Shown: positions 28,465 to 38,420, numbered from the stretch's first letter. The stretch: 64,000 nt of DNA from Saccharomonospora sp. CUA-673 (GCF_001942305.1 NZ_MKKE01000002.1:1-64000), one strand, 5' to 3'. A program made the numbers and translations. The notes: generated by a model not told the origin, from the sequence alone.

Positions 28465-29510
28465 CAGCCGGCTACTCCTGAAAGCTCGAGCGCATCCACC
28501 GCGGTGCGCAACGTGTCATGTCCCTGTTCCGGTGCCACGAACGGCGACAGTGACAACGTCGTCACTCCTGCCTCGGCGAACGCCGCCATGCGCTCGGCGA
28601 TCCGCTCCTTCGGGCCGAGCAACGACGTGGCGTCGAGGAACTCGGCCGGTACCGCGGCCATGGCCCCGGCGTGATCCTTGGCGAGGAACTTCTCCTGCAC
28701 CTCGGCCGCCTCGGCCTCGAAGCCCATCCGCACGGCGAGCTGGTTGTAGAAGTTCTTCTCCTTGCTGCCCATACCGCCGAGATACAGCGCGGCGTAGGCG
28801 CGCACCGAGTCGGCGCACACGCGCCAGTCGTCCCCGGGAACCAGCGGGACGGTCGGTGCGATGTCGAAGTTCTCGAGAGTCCTGCCGGCCTTCTCCGCGC
28901 CCGTGCGCAGCTGCTCGATCTGCGGCCCGCTGTGCTCGGGCGAGAAGAACACCGGCAGCCAGCCGTCGGCGATCTCCCCGGTCAACTCGACGTTCCGCGG
29001 GCCGATCGCCGCGAGGTACATCGGCACGTGCTCGCGCACCGGGTGCACCGTCAGCCGCAGCGCCTTGCCCGGCCCGTCGGGCAGCGGCAGCCGGAAGTGC
29101 TCACCCTCGTAAGCGACCTTCTCGCGGCGCAGCGCGGACCGGACGATGTCGACGTACTCGCGGGTCCGGCCCAGCGGCGAGGTGAACCGGACGCCGTGCC
29201 AGCCCTCCGACACCTGCGGACCGGACACACCCAGCCCCAACCGGAACCGGCCACCGGACAGCGAGTCCAACGTGGCCGCCGTCATCGCGGTCGTCGCCGG
29301 CGTGCGCGCCGGGATCTGCAGCACCGCGCTGCCGACGTCGATCGACGACGTCTGCGCCGCGATCCACGACAGCACCGTCGGCGCGTCCGACCCGTACGCC
29401 TCGGCAACCCACACCACGGAAAAGCCGAGTTCGTCAGCATGTTTGGCGAGTGTCAAATTACTCGCGTCGTTCCCTGCACCCCAGTAACCGAGGTTCACAC
29501 CCAATCGCAC
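28464..29510 (-). CDS. LLM-class F420-dependent oxidoreductase
   Basis: A luciferase-like monooxygenase-fold protein of 348 aa. The start is VRLGVNLGYWGAGNDASNLT, with ADELGFSVVWVAEAYGSDAP and GRFRLGLGVSGPQVSEGWHG typical of F420-binding LLM proteins in actinobacteria. It probably uses F420 rather than FMN. The substrate is unknown. GTG 29510 follows TAGTGT at leaderless spacing, which excludes the longer frame from 29579. It is translationally coupled to uppP downstream, an arrangement I recall from other actinobacteria. Confidence 0.88.
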   Translation of the reverse strand: MRLGVNLGYWGAGNDASNLTLAKHADELGFSVVWVAEAYGSDAPTVLSWIAAQTSSIDVGSAVLQIPARTPATTAMTAATLDSLSGGRFRLGLGVSGPQVSEGWHGVRFTSPLGRTREYVDIVRSALRREKVAYEGEHFRLPLPDGPGKALRLTVHPVREHVPMYLAAIGPRNVELTGEIADGWLPVFFSPEHSGPQIEQLRTGAEKAGRTLENFDIAPTVPLVPGDDWRVCADSVRAYAALYLGGMGSKEKNFYNQLAVRMGFEAEAAEVQEKFLAKDHAGAMAAVPAEFLDATSLLGPKERIAERMAAFAEAGVTTLSLSPFVAPEQGHDTLRTAVDALELSGVAG

Positions 29511-29523
29511 GGGGCGGACACTA
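29511..29523 (-). promoter_or_regulatory. Leaderless -10 element of the LLM gene
   Basis: On the minus strand TAGTGT (29523-29518) is followed by 7 nt and GTG 29510. Confidence 0.55.
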
Positions 29524-29582
29524 TCGGTGGGACGACAGGCCGAAGAGGGTGCCTTGGTCAAGATCGCCGGGGGTCGCATCGT

Positions 29583-29594
29583 TAGTCTGGGCCG
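29583..29594 (+). promoter_or_regulatory. Leaderless -10 element of the aldo/keto reductase gene
   Basis: TAGTCT at 29583-29588 is followed by 6 nt and ATG at 29595. It is back to back with the LLM promoter 60 bp away. Confidence 0.55.
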
Positions 29595-30584
29595 ATGGAA
29601 TGTCGCCCTCTCGGCGCCTCCGGCCTGAAGGTGTCACGCATGGGCCTCGGCACGATGTCCTGGGGCACCGACACCGACGCCGAGGAAGCCGCCAACCAAC
29701 TCGTGGCGTTCGTCGATGCGGGAGGCACGCTCGTCGACACCGCCGACGTCTACGGCGACGGCGAGAGCGAGCGGATCCTCGGGTCCCTGCTCGCCGACCT
29801 CGTTCCCCGGGAGGACATCGTCCTCGCCACGAAGGCGGCCGCCCGGCGGGCCGCCGGGCCCTTCGGCGGCGGCGCGTCCCGCGGTTCGTTGCTGGCCGCG
29901 TTGGATGACTCGCTGCGCAGGTTGGGGGTCGACCACCTCGACCTCTGGCAGGTGCACGCCTGGGACCCCGCGGTGCCGATCGAGGAGACGCTCTCGGCCC
30001 TCGACCACGCCGTGACCAGCGGCCGCGTGCGCTACGTGGGCGTGTCCAACTACGCGGGCTGGCAGCTGGCCACCGCCGCCTGCGGCCTCCGCGGCATCGG
30101 CAGCACCGCGCCGCGGATCGTCTCGACGCAGAGCGAGTACTCGCTGCTCGACCGGGGCGTCGAGGCCGAGGTCGTGCCCGCGGCCGCCCACCACGGCATC
30201 GGCCTGCTGCCGTGGGCCCCGCTCGGCCGCGGCGTTCTGACCGGCAAGTACCGCGGCGGCACGCCCGCCGACTCCCGCGGCGCCTCGACCACCTACGGCG
30301 GCTACGTCGACCGGCACCGCACAGACCGCGCGGCCCGCATCGTCGAGGCCGTCGCCACCGCCGCCGAGGGCCTGAGCACCTCTCCCCTGGCCGTGGCGCT
30401 GGCGTGGGTCCGCGACCGGCCGGGCGTCGTCGCCCCGGTCGTCGGGTCCCGCGACGCCGCGCAGCTCGCCGGCTCGCTCGCCGCCGAGGAGCTCACCCTG
30501 CCCGACGCCATCCGTGGGGCGCTCGACGACGTCAGCGACCCCGCCGGCGGCGCCGACCACGCGCCCACAGAGGAGAACAGGTGA
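29595..30584 (+). CDS. Aldo/keto reductase
   Basis: A TIM-barrel NADPH-dependent oxidoreductase of 329 aa. The catalytic tetrad can be read as Asp and Tyr in LVDTADVYGDGESER, Lys in IVLATKAAARR and His in LWQVHAWDPAVP. The C-terminal cofactor region is VRDRPGVVAPVVGSRDAAQL. Its substrate is not predictable. The stop overlaps the lipoprotein start (GTGA), so it heads a three-gene cluster with the lipoprotein and DUF5703 protein. Confidence 0.92.
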   Translation: MECRPLGASGLKVSRMGLGTMSWGTDTDAEEAANQLVAFVDAGGTLVDTADVYGDGESERILGSLLADLVPREDIVLATKAAARRAAGPFGGGASRGSLLAALDDSLRRLGVDHLDLWQVHAWDPAVPIEETLSALDHAVTSGRVRYVGVSNYAGWQLATAACGLRGIGSTAPRIVSTQSEYSLLDRGVEAEVVPAAAHHGIGLLPWAPLGRGVLTGKYRGGTPADSRGASTTYGGYVDRHRTDRAARIVEAVATAAEGLSTSPLAVALAWVRDRPGVVAPVVGSRDAAQLAGSLAAEELTLPDAIRGALDDVSDPAGGADHAPTEENR

Positions 30585-31618
30585 CCGTGTCGCCCACCCG
30601 TCCCGTCCGCAGCCGCACCGTCCGGCTCGCCGCGCTGACCCTCGTCGCCGGCCTCACTCTCGCCGGCTGCTCGGACGACGGTGGCCCGGTCAGCGGTGAC
30701 TCGCTCCAGGTGGTGCAGGACCCCGAGCGCGCCGAGCCCGCCGAGTCCCCGGCCACCGACGTGGAGCCGGCCGGCGAGGTCGTTCCCGCCGACGGCAACG
30801 TCACGGCGCTGGCCGCGTCCGGCGGCACGCTCGCCGTCGCCGTCGAGGGCGAGAACGCGGTGCAGCTGCACGACCTGGCCGAACCGGGCGACCCGCGGAC
30901 CGTGTCCCTGCCCGGCGAGGTCGCCTCCCTGCGCACCATCGACGACCGCATCGTCGCCGCCATGCCGGACGCCGACGCGTTCGCCCGCATCGACCCCGAC
31001 TCCGGCGAGGCCCGGACCGTCGAGGTCGACGGCGGCCCCGCGGCCGTCGCGGAGCGCGGCGACGAGACGCTCGTCGCCCTGCGCGACGACCAGACCGTGC
31101 AGGTGCTCGACGCCCAGGACCGCCCGACCCGCGCGATCGGCGGCGAGCTCTACAGCGCCGACGACGTGCTGGTGGCCGACGGCGGCGCCGTCGTGCTCGA
31201 CAAACTGCGCACCGCAGCGTTCAGCCTGGACCTCGACGACGACGCGATCGGCGAGGGCCTGCGCGCCGGCCAGGGCGCGGCCATGGCCGACACCGACGAG
31301 TTCGGCCGCGTGCTGGTCACCGACGCGCGCAACGGCGCCCTGCTCGCCTTCGACGCAGAACCCCTCCTGCTGCGCCAGCACCACCCCGTCGAAGGGGGCG
31401 CCTACGGCGTGGCCTACGACGCGGAACGCGATGTCGCCTGGGTGACGTTGACCGAACGTAACGAGGTTGTCGGCTACAGCATGCGCGGCGGACAACCGGA
31501 GGAAAAGTTCCGGCTACCGACCGTTCGCCAGCCGAATTCGGTTACCGTCGACGACCGGACGTCCCAGGTCGTCGTCGGGTCGGCGGCCGAGGAAGGTATC
31601 CAGGTGATCGAGCCATGA
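30581..31618 (+). CDS. YncE-like beta-propeller lipoprotein (possible LppL-like)
   Basis: A protein of 345 aa. The signal peptide ends in the lipobox LTLAGCSDD, so it should be lipidated and exposed on the outer face of the membrane. The rest reads as repeated beta-strand blades (VTALAASGGTLAVAVEGENA, VLVADGGAVVLDKLRTAAFS, GVAYDAERDVAWVTLTERNE), consistent with a seven-blade YVTN/YncE propeller. The start GTG 30581 follows GAGGAGAAC and overlaps the reductase stop. Its position near uppP and before DUF5703 recalls the mycobacterial lppL neighbourhood, but this orthology is from memory. The binding partner is unknown. Confidence 0.85.
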   Translation: MTVSPTRPVRSRTVRLAALTLVAGLTLAGCSDDGGPVSGDSLQVVQDPERAEPAESPATDVEPAGEVVPADGNVTALAASGGTLAVAVEGENAVQLHDLAEPGDPRTVSLPGEVASLRTIDDRIVAAMPDADAFARIDPDSGEARTVEVDGGPAAVAERGDETLVALRDDQTVQVLDAQDRPTRAIGGELYSADDVLVADGGAVVLDKLRTAAFSLDLDDDAIGEGLRAGQGAAMADTDEFGRVLVTDARNGALLAFDAEPLLLRQHHPVEGGAYGVAYDAERDVAWVTLTERNEVVGYSMRGGQPEEKFRLPTVRQPNSVTVDDRTSQVVVGSAAEEGIQVIEP

Positions 31619-31839
31619 CACGTGCGGAAGCGGTGGTCGACGACGACTGGGAGTACCGGCGGGTGCAACTGCCGCCGGGCGTCTCGCGCGTGACCGCGGC
31701 CGTGCAACTCGCCATCCAGGCCGAGTTCACCGGCTGGGAACTGTCGAACGTCCGCCTCTACGGCGACGGCACCCGCCGGGTATGGCTCCGCAGGCGACGC
31801 CGCGGCGAACTGTGCGCCCCCGCCGGCCTCATCGCCTGA
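31615..31839 (+). CDS. DUF5703 family protein
   Basis: A small basic protein of 74 aa (core WEYRRVQLPPGVSRVTAAV and GWELSNVRLYGDGTRRVWLR) with no known function. Its ATG overlaps the lipoprotein stop (ATGA), indicating coupled translation. The compact alpha-beta pattern resembles other actinobacterial DUF5703 proteins of the same size. Confidence 0.82.
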   Translation: MTRAEAVVDDDWEYRRVQLPPGVSRVTAAVQLAIQAEFTGWELSNVRLYGDGTRRVWLRRRRRGELCAPAGLIA

Positions 31840-31863
31840 CACCGCTGCCTGACGACGGAGCCG

Positions 31864-32628
31864 CTACCTGCCGCGGAACCGGTCCACGAACTCCTGGATC
31901 TTCGGACCGCCCGCGCTGGAGGCCTGCGCCCACGCCTCGAACTCGAGCGTCGCGTCGAAGTCTCCCCCGCCTGCCAGTCCGACGGCGGTCTTGATGTCGC
32001 GGACGAGCGCCGGATCGTGCTCCGCCCACCGCTGCGCGAGCTCGTGCGCCCGCGCGACGGCGTCGTCGGCGGTCTCGAGCGCCAGCCCCTCGGCGACGGC
32101 CGCGTCGGCGTCCAACGCGCCACCGTCCAGCAGCAACGCCATGGCCCGCTGCGGACCGAGCGCGTCGACCAGGAACCACGTGCACCCACCGCCGGGGTGC
32201 AGGCCTATCCGGGAGAACGTGGCGGCGAACGAGGCCTGCGGCCCCGCGATGCGGATATCACACGCCATCGCCAGGTTCAGCCCGGCGCCGACCGCCGCGC
32301 CCTGGACCGCCGCGATGGTCGGGATGTCGAGCCTGCGCAACCGCAGGAAGCTGTCGTAGACGCCGTGCAGCTGCGTGCGCAGCTCACCGACCGGACGCTC
32401 GGCGGCGTCGCCGAACAACGCCGGCAGATCGGCCCCCGCGCAGAACGCCTTCCCCGCACCCGTCACGACGAGCGTGCGGGCGTCGGCGTCGGCGGCGACG
32501 GTGTCGATGGCCTCGCCCAGTTCCCGGCACACCTGCTCGTCCAGACAGTTGCGCCGGTCCGGGTCGTTCAGCGTCAGCGTCCACCTGCCGCCGGTCCCGG
32601 TCAGCTCCACCTTGCTCGGCGCCGTCAT
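31864..32628 (-). CDS. Enoyl-CoA hydratase/isomerase family protein
   Basis: A crotonase-fold protein of 254 aa. The two oxyanion-hole segments are GKAFCAGADLPALFG and VQGAAVGAGLNLAMACDIRI. The segment SRIGLHPGGGCTWFLVDALG contains the region that normally carries a catalytic Glu; here it is His/Pro/Gly, so hydratase chemistry is uncertain. It should act on acyl-CoA thioesters in the cytoplasm. ATG 32628 is used; ATG 32640, four codons earlier, is also possible. It follows the sulfotransferase gene on the same strand with a gap of about 30 nt. Confidence 0.85.
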   Translation of the reverse strand: MTAPSKVELTGTGGRWTLTLNDPDRRNCLDEQVCRELGEAIDTVAADADARTLVVTGAGKAFCAGADLPALFGDAAERPVGELRTQLHGVYDSFLRLRRLDIPTIAAVQGAAVGAGLNLAMACDIRIAGPQASFAATFSRIGLHPGGGCTWFLVDALGPQRAMALLLDGGALDADAAVAEGLALETADDAVARAHELAQRWAEHDPALVRDIKTAVGLAGGGDFDATLEFEAWAQASSAGGPKIQEFVDRFRGR

Positions 32629-32657
32629 CGCCTGCTCCATCCGCTCGCCGTCGGTAC

Positions 32658-33853
32658 TCAGCGACCGATCTTGGCACGCACCTTCCACAGCGTCCGGCGC
32701 GCGGCCATCACCGGCGCGTACTTCTCGGACAGGCGCATCACCGTGTGGCGCAGCTTCACGGCGCGGGGCGGCGGCGGGGGCTTGCGGCCCAACATCCGCC
32801 GCGAGCCGGCCGGGTGCTTGAGCAGCGCGACAGCCGATTCGGTGGCGATCTCGGCGATCTGCGCATCGCTGGGCGTCAACTCGTCGGCCGTGGCCGGTTC
32901 GTCGCCGCGCGGCTCCGCGGGGCGCAGTTCGGCCAGGTCGCCGACGACGTCGTAGCCCCGCTCGGTCAACGCGCTGATGTAGCCCTCGGCCTTGTCGCGC
33001 ACCCAGTCCTGGTCCTGCTTCGGCAGCGGGATGCTGCCGCGGCCGCTGCGCGCGCTGAGCGTGTTGACCGCAAGGTCGTCCTTGACCCGCGAGGCGTAGG
33101 CCAGCCACGGGAACTCCCCGTCGAGGTTCTCGTTCACGCGGCGCAGGAACTCGGTCTCGGGGTAGCCGAGCGAGAAGTTGCCGTAGTGCGGGATGTCGGT
33201 CTCGTACTTCGCCGGGTCGAGGCCCAGCAGCCCCGCGAACCGCTCCCAGAGCACGTCCGAACGTCCGCCGCGTGGCGGCACGGTGACGACATGGACCTGC
33301 TCGGGCGGCAGCGTGCGCCCCAGGTCTCGAGCACGCGCGGCACCTCCTGGTAGTCCCAGAACAGCCGGGCCGTGTCATCCAGCTCGGGTGCGCGCAGCGA
33401 CGCCAGCAGGGCGGGGTAGGACGTGCTCTGCCGGGTTTTCACGTTCTCCTGCCACACCGAGGGGATCTGCCGGGCCAGGTCCCGCACCGTGCAGACGATG
33501 TGCACCTCGGCGAACGGGAAGGCGTCCACGACCTGGCGGGCCTCCTGCGGGCTCGCCGGGGCCAGCAGCTCCGAGGAGATCAACGTCGTGCCCTGGTGCG
33601 CCTTGGCCTGTTCGACCAGCCACGCCCACGATCCGGGGGTGCGCTTCTCCTTCCAGCCGCCGTACCGTCCGGGGTGGACGTCGGCGACCGCGCGATGATG
33701 CGCGCCGAGGTCATGGCCGGGGAAGGCCACGCCGTCGGCGGTCAGGACCTCCCGGTTGTGCCACAACAGCTCCTGAAGCGACGTCGTGCCGGTCTTGGGC
33801 AGCCCGATGTGCAGATAGACGCGCTGGGTGGCGGGGGTTGTCGCGGAGCTCAT
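32658..33853 (-). CDS. Sulfotransferase-family protein (frameshifted)
   Basis: About 398 aa after correction. The N-terminal YLHIGLPKTGTTSLQELL is the 5'-phosphosulfate-binding loop of PAPS-dependent sulfotransferases, and IVCTVRDLARQIPSVWQE is the 3'-phosphate region. The frame breaks near 33319; VLETWG continues as RTLPPEQVHVVTVPPRGG when one base is restored. The C-terminal ~100 residues are basic and not clearly part of the domain. It is divergent from an APS kinase gene 108 bp away, which would supply PAPS, so the pair may form a sulfation module. The acceptor is unknown. Confidence 0.82.
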
Positions 33854-33961
33854 GGCCCCGGGAGAGTACTCGGTCACAGAGGATGGTTTGCTGTGCCCTT
33901 CCCGGCGCGTTTCATTCAGCACGGATGATGGTGTCAGCAACGTCTTTGTGGAGGAGCTTCG

Positions 33962-34582
33962 ATGACTGCGGACCGGTCCCTTCGTCTCACCCGCGGCGCC
34001 ACGGTGTGGCTGACCGGGTTGTCGGGTGCCGGGAAGTCGACGGTGGCCAACGCGGTCGCCACCGTGGTGGCCGGTGACAGCGAGGACGTCGAGGTCGAGG
34101 TGCTCGACGGGGACGAGGTCCGCCGCACCATCTCGAGCGACCTCGGCTTCAGCCGCGAGGACCGGGACAAGCAGGGCCGGCGCGTCGGGTTCATCGCCGA
34201 GCTGCTGTCCCGGCACCGGGTGCTGACCCTGGTTCCCGTCATCGCTCCGTACGCGGAGACCCGCCAGGCGGTCCGTGAGCACCATGCCGAACGGGACTCG
34301 GCGTTCTTCGAGGTCCATGTCGCGACGCCGCTCGAGGAATGTGCGCGCCGCGACCCGAAGGGTCTCTACGCCCGTGCGGCCGCCGGCGAGATCAAGGGCA
34401 TGACCGGCGTGGACGACGTGTACGAGGTGCCCGAGACGCCGGAGCTGCGCGTCGACACCAGTGCCGGCTCCCCCGAGGCCGCCGCCGACCGGATCCTCGC
34501 GATGCTCCACGAGCACAAGGTGCTCGAGTACACGACGCGTACCGGCAGCGAGAACGACGCCGAGAACCCGGTGTCGTTCTGA
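33962..34582 (+). CDS. cysC: Adenylyl-sulfate kinase (APS kinase)
   Basis: Phosphorylates APS to PAPS, the sulfate donor for sulfotransferases and an intermediate of assimilatory sulfate reduction. At 206 aa it has a P-loop WLTGLSGAGKSTVA, LDGDEVRRTISSDLGFSRED (APS-binding Asp/Arg/Phe region) and the lid segment RDPKGLYARAAAGEIKGMTG. ATG 33962 follows GGAGGAGC. No cysD, cysN or APS/PAPS reductase is nearby. The divergent sulfotransferase points to sulfation rather than cysteine synthesis. Confidence 0.95.
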   Translation: MTADRSLRLTRGATVWLTGLSGAGKSTVANAVATVVAGDSEDVEVEVLDGDEVRRTISSDLGFSREDRDKQGRRVGFIAELLSRHRVLTLVPVIAPYAETRQAVREHHAERDSAFFEVHVATPLEECARRDPKGLYARAAAGEIKGMTGVDDVYEVPETPELRVDTSAGSPEAAADRILAMLHEHKVLEYTTRTGSENDAENPVSF

Positions 34583-34633
34583 GGCCCCCGCTCGTCTGTG
34601 CCTGTGGGCTGAGCCGTCGTTGAGGTGACGTCG

Positions 34634-34648
34634 GGAGGCTTCGCCTCC
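34634..34648. terminator. Possible hairpin terminator after cysC
   Basis: GGAGGC (34634-34639), TTC, GCCTCC (34643-34648) lies about 50 nt after cysC. The stem is short and there is no U-tract. An AT-rich hexamer (TTATAC) just downstream may be part of the next gene's promoter. Confidence 0.4.
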
Positions 34649-34733
34649 ACCATGCCCCGGCGTATAGGCCGTTATACATCTGGATGTGGCACGCTGCTCC
34701 CGCGAGCACCGAAGCCCGAGGAGGTCCGGAGAG

Positions 34734-35522
34734 TTGTCCCCCCGAGTCACCGTTGAGCAGCGCGGCCACGTCCTTCTGATCGGCGTGAACCGGCCCGAGA
34801 AACGCAATGCGTGGGACCGGCGCACGATCGAGGAGGTGGGCCTCGCCTACGACCGGCTCGCCGAGGACCCCGAGGCCCGCGTCGCCGTCGTGTACGGCCA
34901 CGGCGACCACTTCAGCGCCGGTCTGGATCTGGCCGACGTGTGGCCCGCGATTCAGGACGAGGGGCCGGGGACGCTGTCCGGCGGCGGCTCCTACGACCCG
35001 TTCGGACTCTGGAAGCCGCCCGTGCCCAAGCCGGTCGTGCTGGCCGTCCAGGGCATCGCGTTCACGCTGTCGATCGAGCTCGCCCTGGCCTCCGACATCG
35101 TGGTCGGCGCGAACGACGTGCGGTTCCGCCAGCTCGAGATCGGCCGGGGCATCATGCCGTTCGGCGGCGCGACCGTGCGCGCCACGACCCAGCTCGGCTG
35201 GGGCAACGCGATGCGGTTCCTGCTCACCGGCGAGGAGTTCGGCGCCGACGAGGCCCACCGCATCGGTCTCGTGCAGGAGGTCGTCGAGCCGGGCCGGCAG
35301 CTCGACCGAGCGATCGAACTGGCCGAGGTGATCGCCGCACAGGCGCCGCTCGGCGTGCAGGCCTCGCTCGCCAACGCGCGCGTCGTACAGCGCCGCGAGA
35401 ACGAGCAGGCCGCGGCCGAGCACCTTCGCGAGGCGCTGCCCGGCATTCTCGCCAGCGAGGACGCCGCAGAAGGCCTCCAGAGCTTCGTGGAGCGCCGCCC
35501 GGCCCGCTTCACCGGACGCTGA
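34734..35522 (+). CDS. Crotonase/enoyl-CoA hydratase family protein
   Basis: A protein of 262 aa. Oxyanion-hole elements are HGDHFSAGLDLADVW and VQGIAFTLSIELALASDIVV, and FRQLEIGRGIMPFGGATVRA is the typical region before the hexamer helices. Catalytic acidic residues are not both evident, so the reaction on the acyl-CoA is open. TTG 34734 is proposed as start because GGAG lies five bases upstream and the preceding residues are Arg/Ser-rich. It is not clearly in an operon; the ligase gene follows 77 nt later with its own ribosome-binding site. Confidence 0.82.
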   Translation: MSPRVTVEQRGHVLLIGVNRPEKRNAWDRRTIEEVGLAYDRLAEDPEARVAVVYGHGDHFSAGLDLADVWPAIQDEGPGTLSGGGSYDPFGLWKPPVPKPVVLAVQGIAFTLSIELALASDIVVGANDVRFRQLEIGRGIMPFGGATVRATTQLGWGNAMRFLLTGEEFGADEAHRIGLVQEVVEPGRQLDRAIELAEVIAAQAPLGVQASLANARVVQRRENEQAAAEHLREALPGILASEDAAEGLQSFVERRPARFTGR

Positions 35523-35599
35523 CCCGGCCCCGCTTTCCGAGCCCTGCCGTTCCCCGAGGCCGCGTAGGCGCTCCACCCAACAGTGAACGGAGGGACGCG

Positions 35600-36711
35600 A
35601 TGTCCGCTGCCCGCACCGTCGGCGTCGAGGAGGAGTTCCTCCTGGTCGACCCCGACACGGGACAGACCGTGCCCGCCGCCGACGATGTCCTCACGCGCCT
35701 GCCCGAGGCCGAGGACCGGCCCCGCGTGGACGCCGGACCGGCCTGGCACCCCGAGCTGCGCGCGAGCCAGGTCGAGGCCGCGACCGGTATCAGCACCACG
35801 TCGGTGACGCTGCGCGAACAGATCCGCGCCGGTCGTCGGCGGCTCGCCGCCGCAGCCGCCGACGAGGGGCTCGCCCTGGCCGCGGCAGGCACACCCGCGG
35901 TCACGGGACCGTCGGTGCCGCTCGGCTCCGACCCGCAGTACACCGAACTGGACGGGCTGTACCGGGGTTTGATCGGCGACTACGAGGGCTGCGGCTGTCA
36001 CGTCCACGTCGGCGTGCCCGACCGCGAGCACGCCGTGGCCGCGGTCAACCATCTACGGCCGTGGCTGCCGACGTTGCTCGCGCTGTCGGCGAACTCGCCG
36101 TACGACCGCGGGCACGACACCGGCTACGCCAGCTGGCGCACCATGCAGCACGCCCGCTTCCCCACCGCCGGCATCCCGCCCCGGTTCGCCGACGTGGCCG
36201 AGCACGACGCCGCCGTCGACCGGCTCGTGGGCAGCGGGGCGCTCGCGCCCGGTACACGACGTTCTGGTTGGCGCGACCCTCCCCTACCCTGCCGACCGTC
36301 GAGGTGCGCGTCGCCGACACGGCCATCACCCCGGACGAGTCCCTCCTGCAGGCCCTGCTGGTGCGTGGGCTCGTCGACACCGCCCTGTCGGGTGCCGCGG
36401 ACGAGACCGAGCCCTGCGCCGACGACACGGTGCTGTCGGCCGGGGTGTGGGCGGCCGCCCGGTACGGCCTGGCCGGCCGCGGCGTCGACCCGTGGACCGC
36501 ACAGGCCCGCCCGGCCTCGGAACTCGCGCAGCTGCTGCTCGACCACATCCGCCCGGCGCTCGAGGCCGCCGGCGATCTCGAGCGGACCGAGACGCTCCTC
36601 GCGCACCTCCTCGGCGAGGGCACCGGGGCGCAACGTCAGCGCCGCGCCGCCTCCGACGGGATTTGGAAGGCGATGCTGTTCGTCGCCGACGAAACCGTCC
36701 GCGACCTGTAG
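35600..36711 (+). CDS. Carboxylate-amine/glutamate-cysteine ligase, GCS2 (YbdK) type, frameshifted
   Basis: About 370 aa after correction, the usual length. The N-terminal TVGVEEEFLLVDPDTG and the segment YEGCGCHVHVGVPDREHAVA hold the ATP/Mg-binding acidic and His residues of the GCS2 family. The frame breaks near 36250; GSGALAP should run on into RYTTFWLARPSPTLPTVEVR. Members have weak glutamate-cysteine ligase activity or unknown ligase roles; actinobacteria use mycothiol, so glutathione synthesis should not be assumed. ATG 35600 follows GGAGGGACGC. Confidence 0.85.
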
Positions 36712-36721
36712 GCGCGGGCGG

Positions 36722-38350
36722 TCAGTCGCCGTGCAGCAGGCGGTGCAGGCCGCCGATGCCGGCACGGTAGAGCAGTCCGCCGGCACCGGCTCTGGCCAGT
36801 GCGGCGCGCGCCGCGTTCGCCCCGGGACCGCCGTGCACGGCCCCTCCGGGGTGGGCCGACGCCCCCGCCAGGAACAGCCGGTCCACCGGAGTGTCCGCGC
36901 GGCCCGTGCCCGGCACGGGCCGCCACAGCAGCTGCTGGTGCATCGCCGCACTGCCCCCGTTCACGGCGCCCTCGACGAGGGCCGGATTGTCGCGTTCCAG
37001 TTCGACCGGCCCCTGGACGGTCCGGGCGCGCACCCGCGAGCCGAAGCCCGGCGCGCGGCGTTCGAGCACCGCCTGCATGCCGTCGGCGAACCGGCGCACC
37101 CGGTCGGCGTCCCACCCCAGCCCGCGCGGGATGTGCGTGTACGCCCACGCCGACTCCCGGCCCGCAGCGCCCGCGACGGATCGGCGACCGCCATCTGCCC
37201 CACCACCAGCATCGGCTCCGCCGGCAGGGCGCCGAGTTCGAGGTCGAGCCCGAACCGTGCCAGCGCCTCGAGGTCACCGCCGACATGCACGGTGCCCGCC
37301 TGCGCCGCCTCGGGTGCCGTCCACGGAATCGGGCCGGACAGCGTCCAGTTGACCTTCACCGTCGCCGCGTCCCACCGGAACCGGCGCAGGTCGCGGCCCA
37401 GCCGCGCGGGCACCGCGTCGGGGCGCAGCAGCCGTTCGTAGAGGATCGGTGCCGGCACCGCCGCGAGCACCGCCCGCCGAGCCCGCACCGCGTTCCCTGC
37501 GATCACGCCGACGGCCCGCGATCCGGAGGTGACGACCCGCGTCACGGGCCGTCCGCACTCGACCCGCCCGCCCCGGGACTCAAGCCGGCGCACCAGGGCC
37601 TCGGTCAGCGCGCCCGCACCCCCGTCGGGTACCGGGAAGCCGACGTCCTGGGCGAGCATCGACAGCAGCCAGCCGAACACCGCGCTGCCGGCCTGCGCCG
37701 GACCGACGTCGGTGTGCAGTGCATTGCCCGCGGCCACCGCGCGCCCCGGCGCCGGTGAACCTCTCGCCGGCCCACGCCGTCACCGGCATCGCCGCGGTCC
37801 TGGCCAGCCGCATGCCTTCGGCCGGGCCCGCCGCACGCGCGAGCCGAGCACCAGCCCGCACCGCGGGTAGCGGGGTGAACAACGCGTCCAGCAGCCGGTC
37901 CCGCACCCGGTGCCACAGCTCGACCTCGGACGCCCACGCCTCGCCGTCGCCCGGCGCGAACGCCTCCATCGACGCCGCGGTCGCGTCCACGTTCCGCGAC
38001 ACGACGGCAGCCCGGTCGTCGGGCAGCACGTGCGCCAGCGGAACCGGGGCGTGCCGCCACCGCAGGCCGTGGCGGGGCAGGTCGAGCGTGCGCAGGACCG
38101 GTGAGACCGCCGCCATCGGGTAGAAGGCGCTGAACAGGTCGGTGACGAACCCCGGCTCGACCGTCTCGCTGCTGCGGACCGCCCCACCCGGCGACGGCAT
38201 CGCCTCCAGCACGAGCACGTCCCAGCCCGCGTCGGCGAGCAGGTTCGCCGCGACGAGACCGTTCGGGCCCGCGCCGATCACCACCGCGTCGGCGGTCTCG
38301 CCGGACACCGGAGCGGACGGGACGACCGAAGTGGCCGGGAAAACACTCAC
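36722..38350 (-). CDS. NAD(P)/FAD-dependent oxidoreductase, phytoene desaturase-like, two frameshifts
   Basis: About 543 aa after correction. The dinucleotide-binding motif is DAVVIGAGPNGLVAANLLAD and the C-terminal FAD motif is DRLFLAGASAHPGGAVHGGP. These match the CrtI-like family of uncharacterised actinobacterial oxidoreductases. Two shifts must be bridged: near 37741 a two-base GC loss in a GCGC run (GAR to AVAAGNALHTDV), and near 37156 a single-base loss (ALRAG to ESAWAYTHIPRGLGW). The start is GTG 38350. No carotenoid genes are nearby, so a carotenoid role is not supported. It is divergent from the BASS transporter with about 70 bp between. Confidence 0.85.
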
Positions 38351-38420
38351 GCCATCTGTGTACCCGACCGGGCGACGGTTGGCTTACAGTGCCATGCGCA
38401 CGCATCCAGGAGGCGGCTAT

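Noticed and set aside
35600..36711. Glutathione or ergothioneine biosynthesis
   Set aside because: The GCS2/YbdK-type ligase alone is not diagnostic and no egt or gsh genes are nearby.
36722..38350. Carotenoid biosynthesis
   Set aside because: The phytoene-desaturase-like gene has no crtB, crtE or similar neighbour and belongs to a broad oxidoreductase family.
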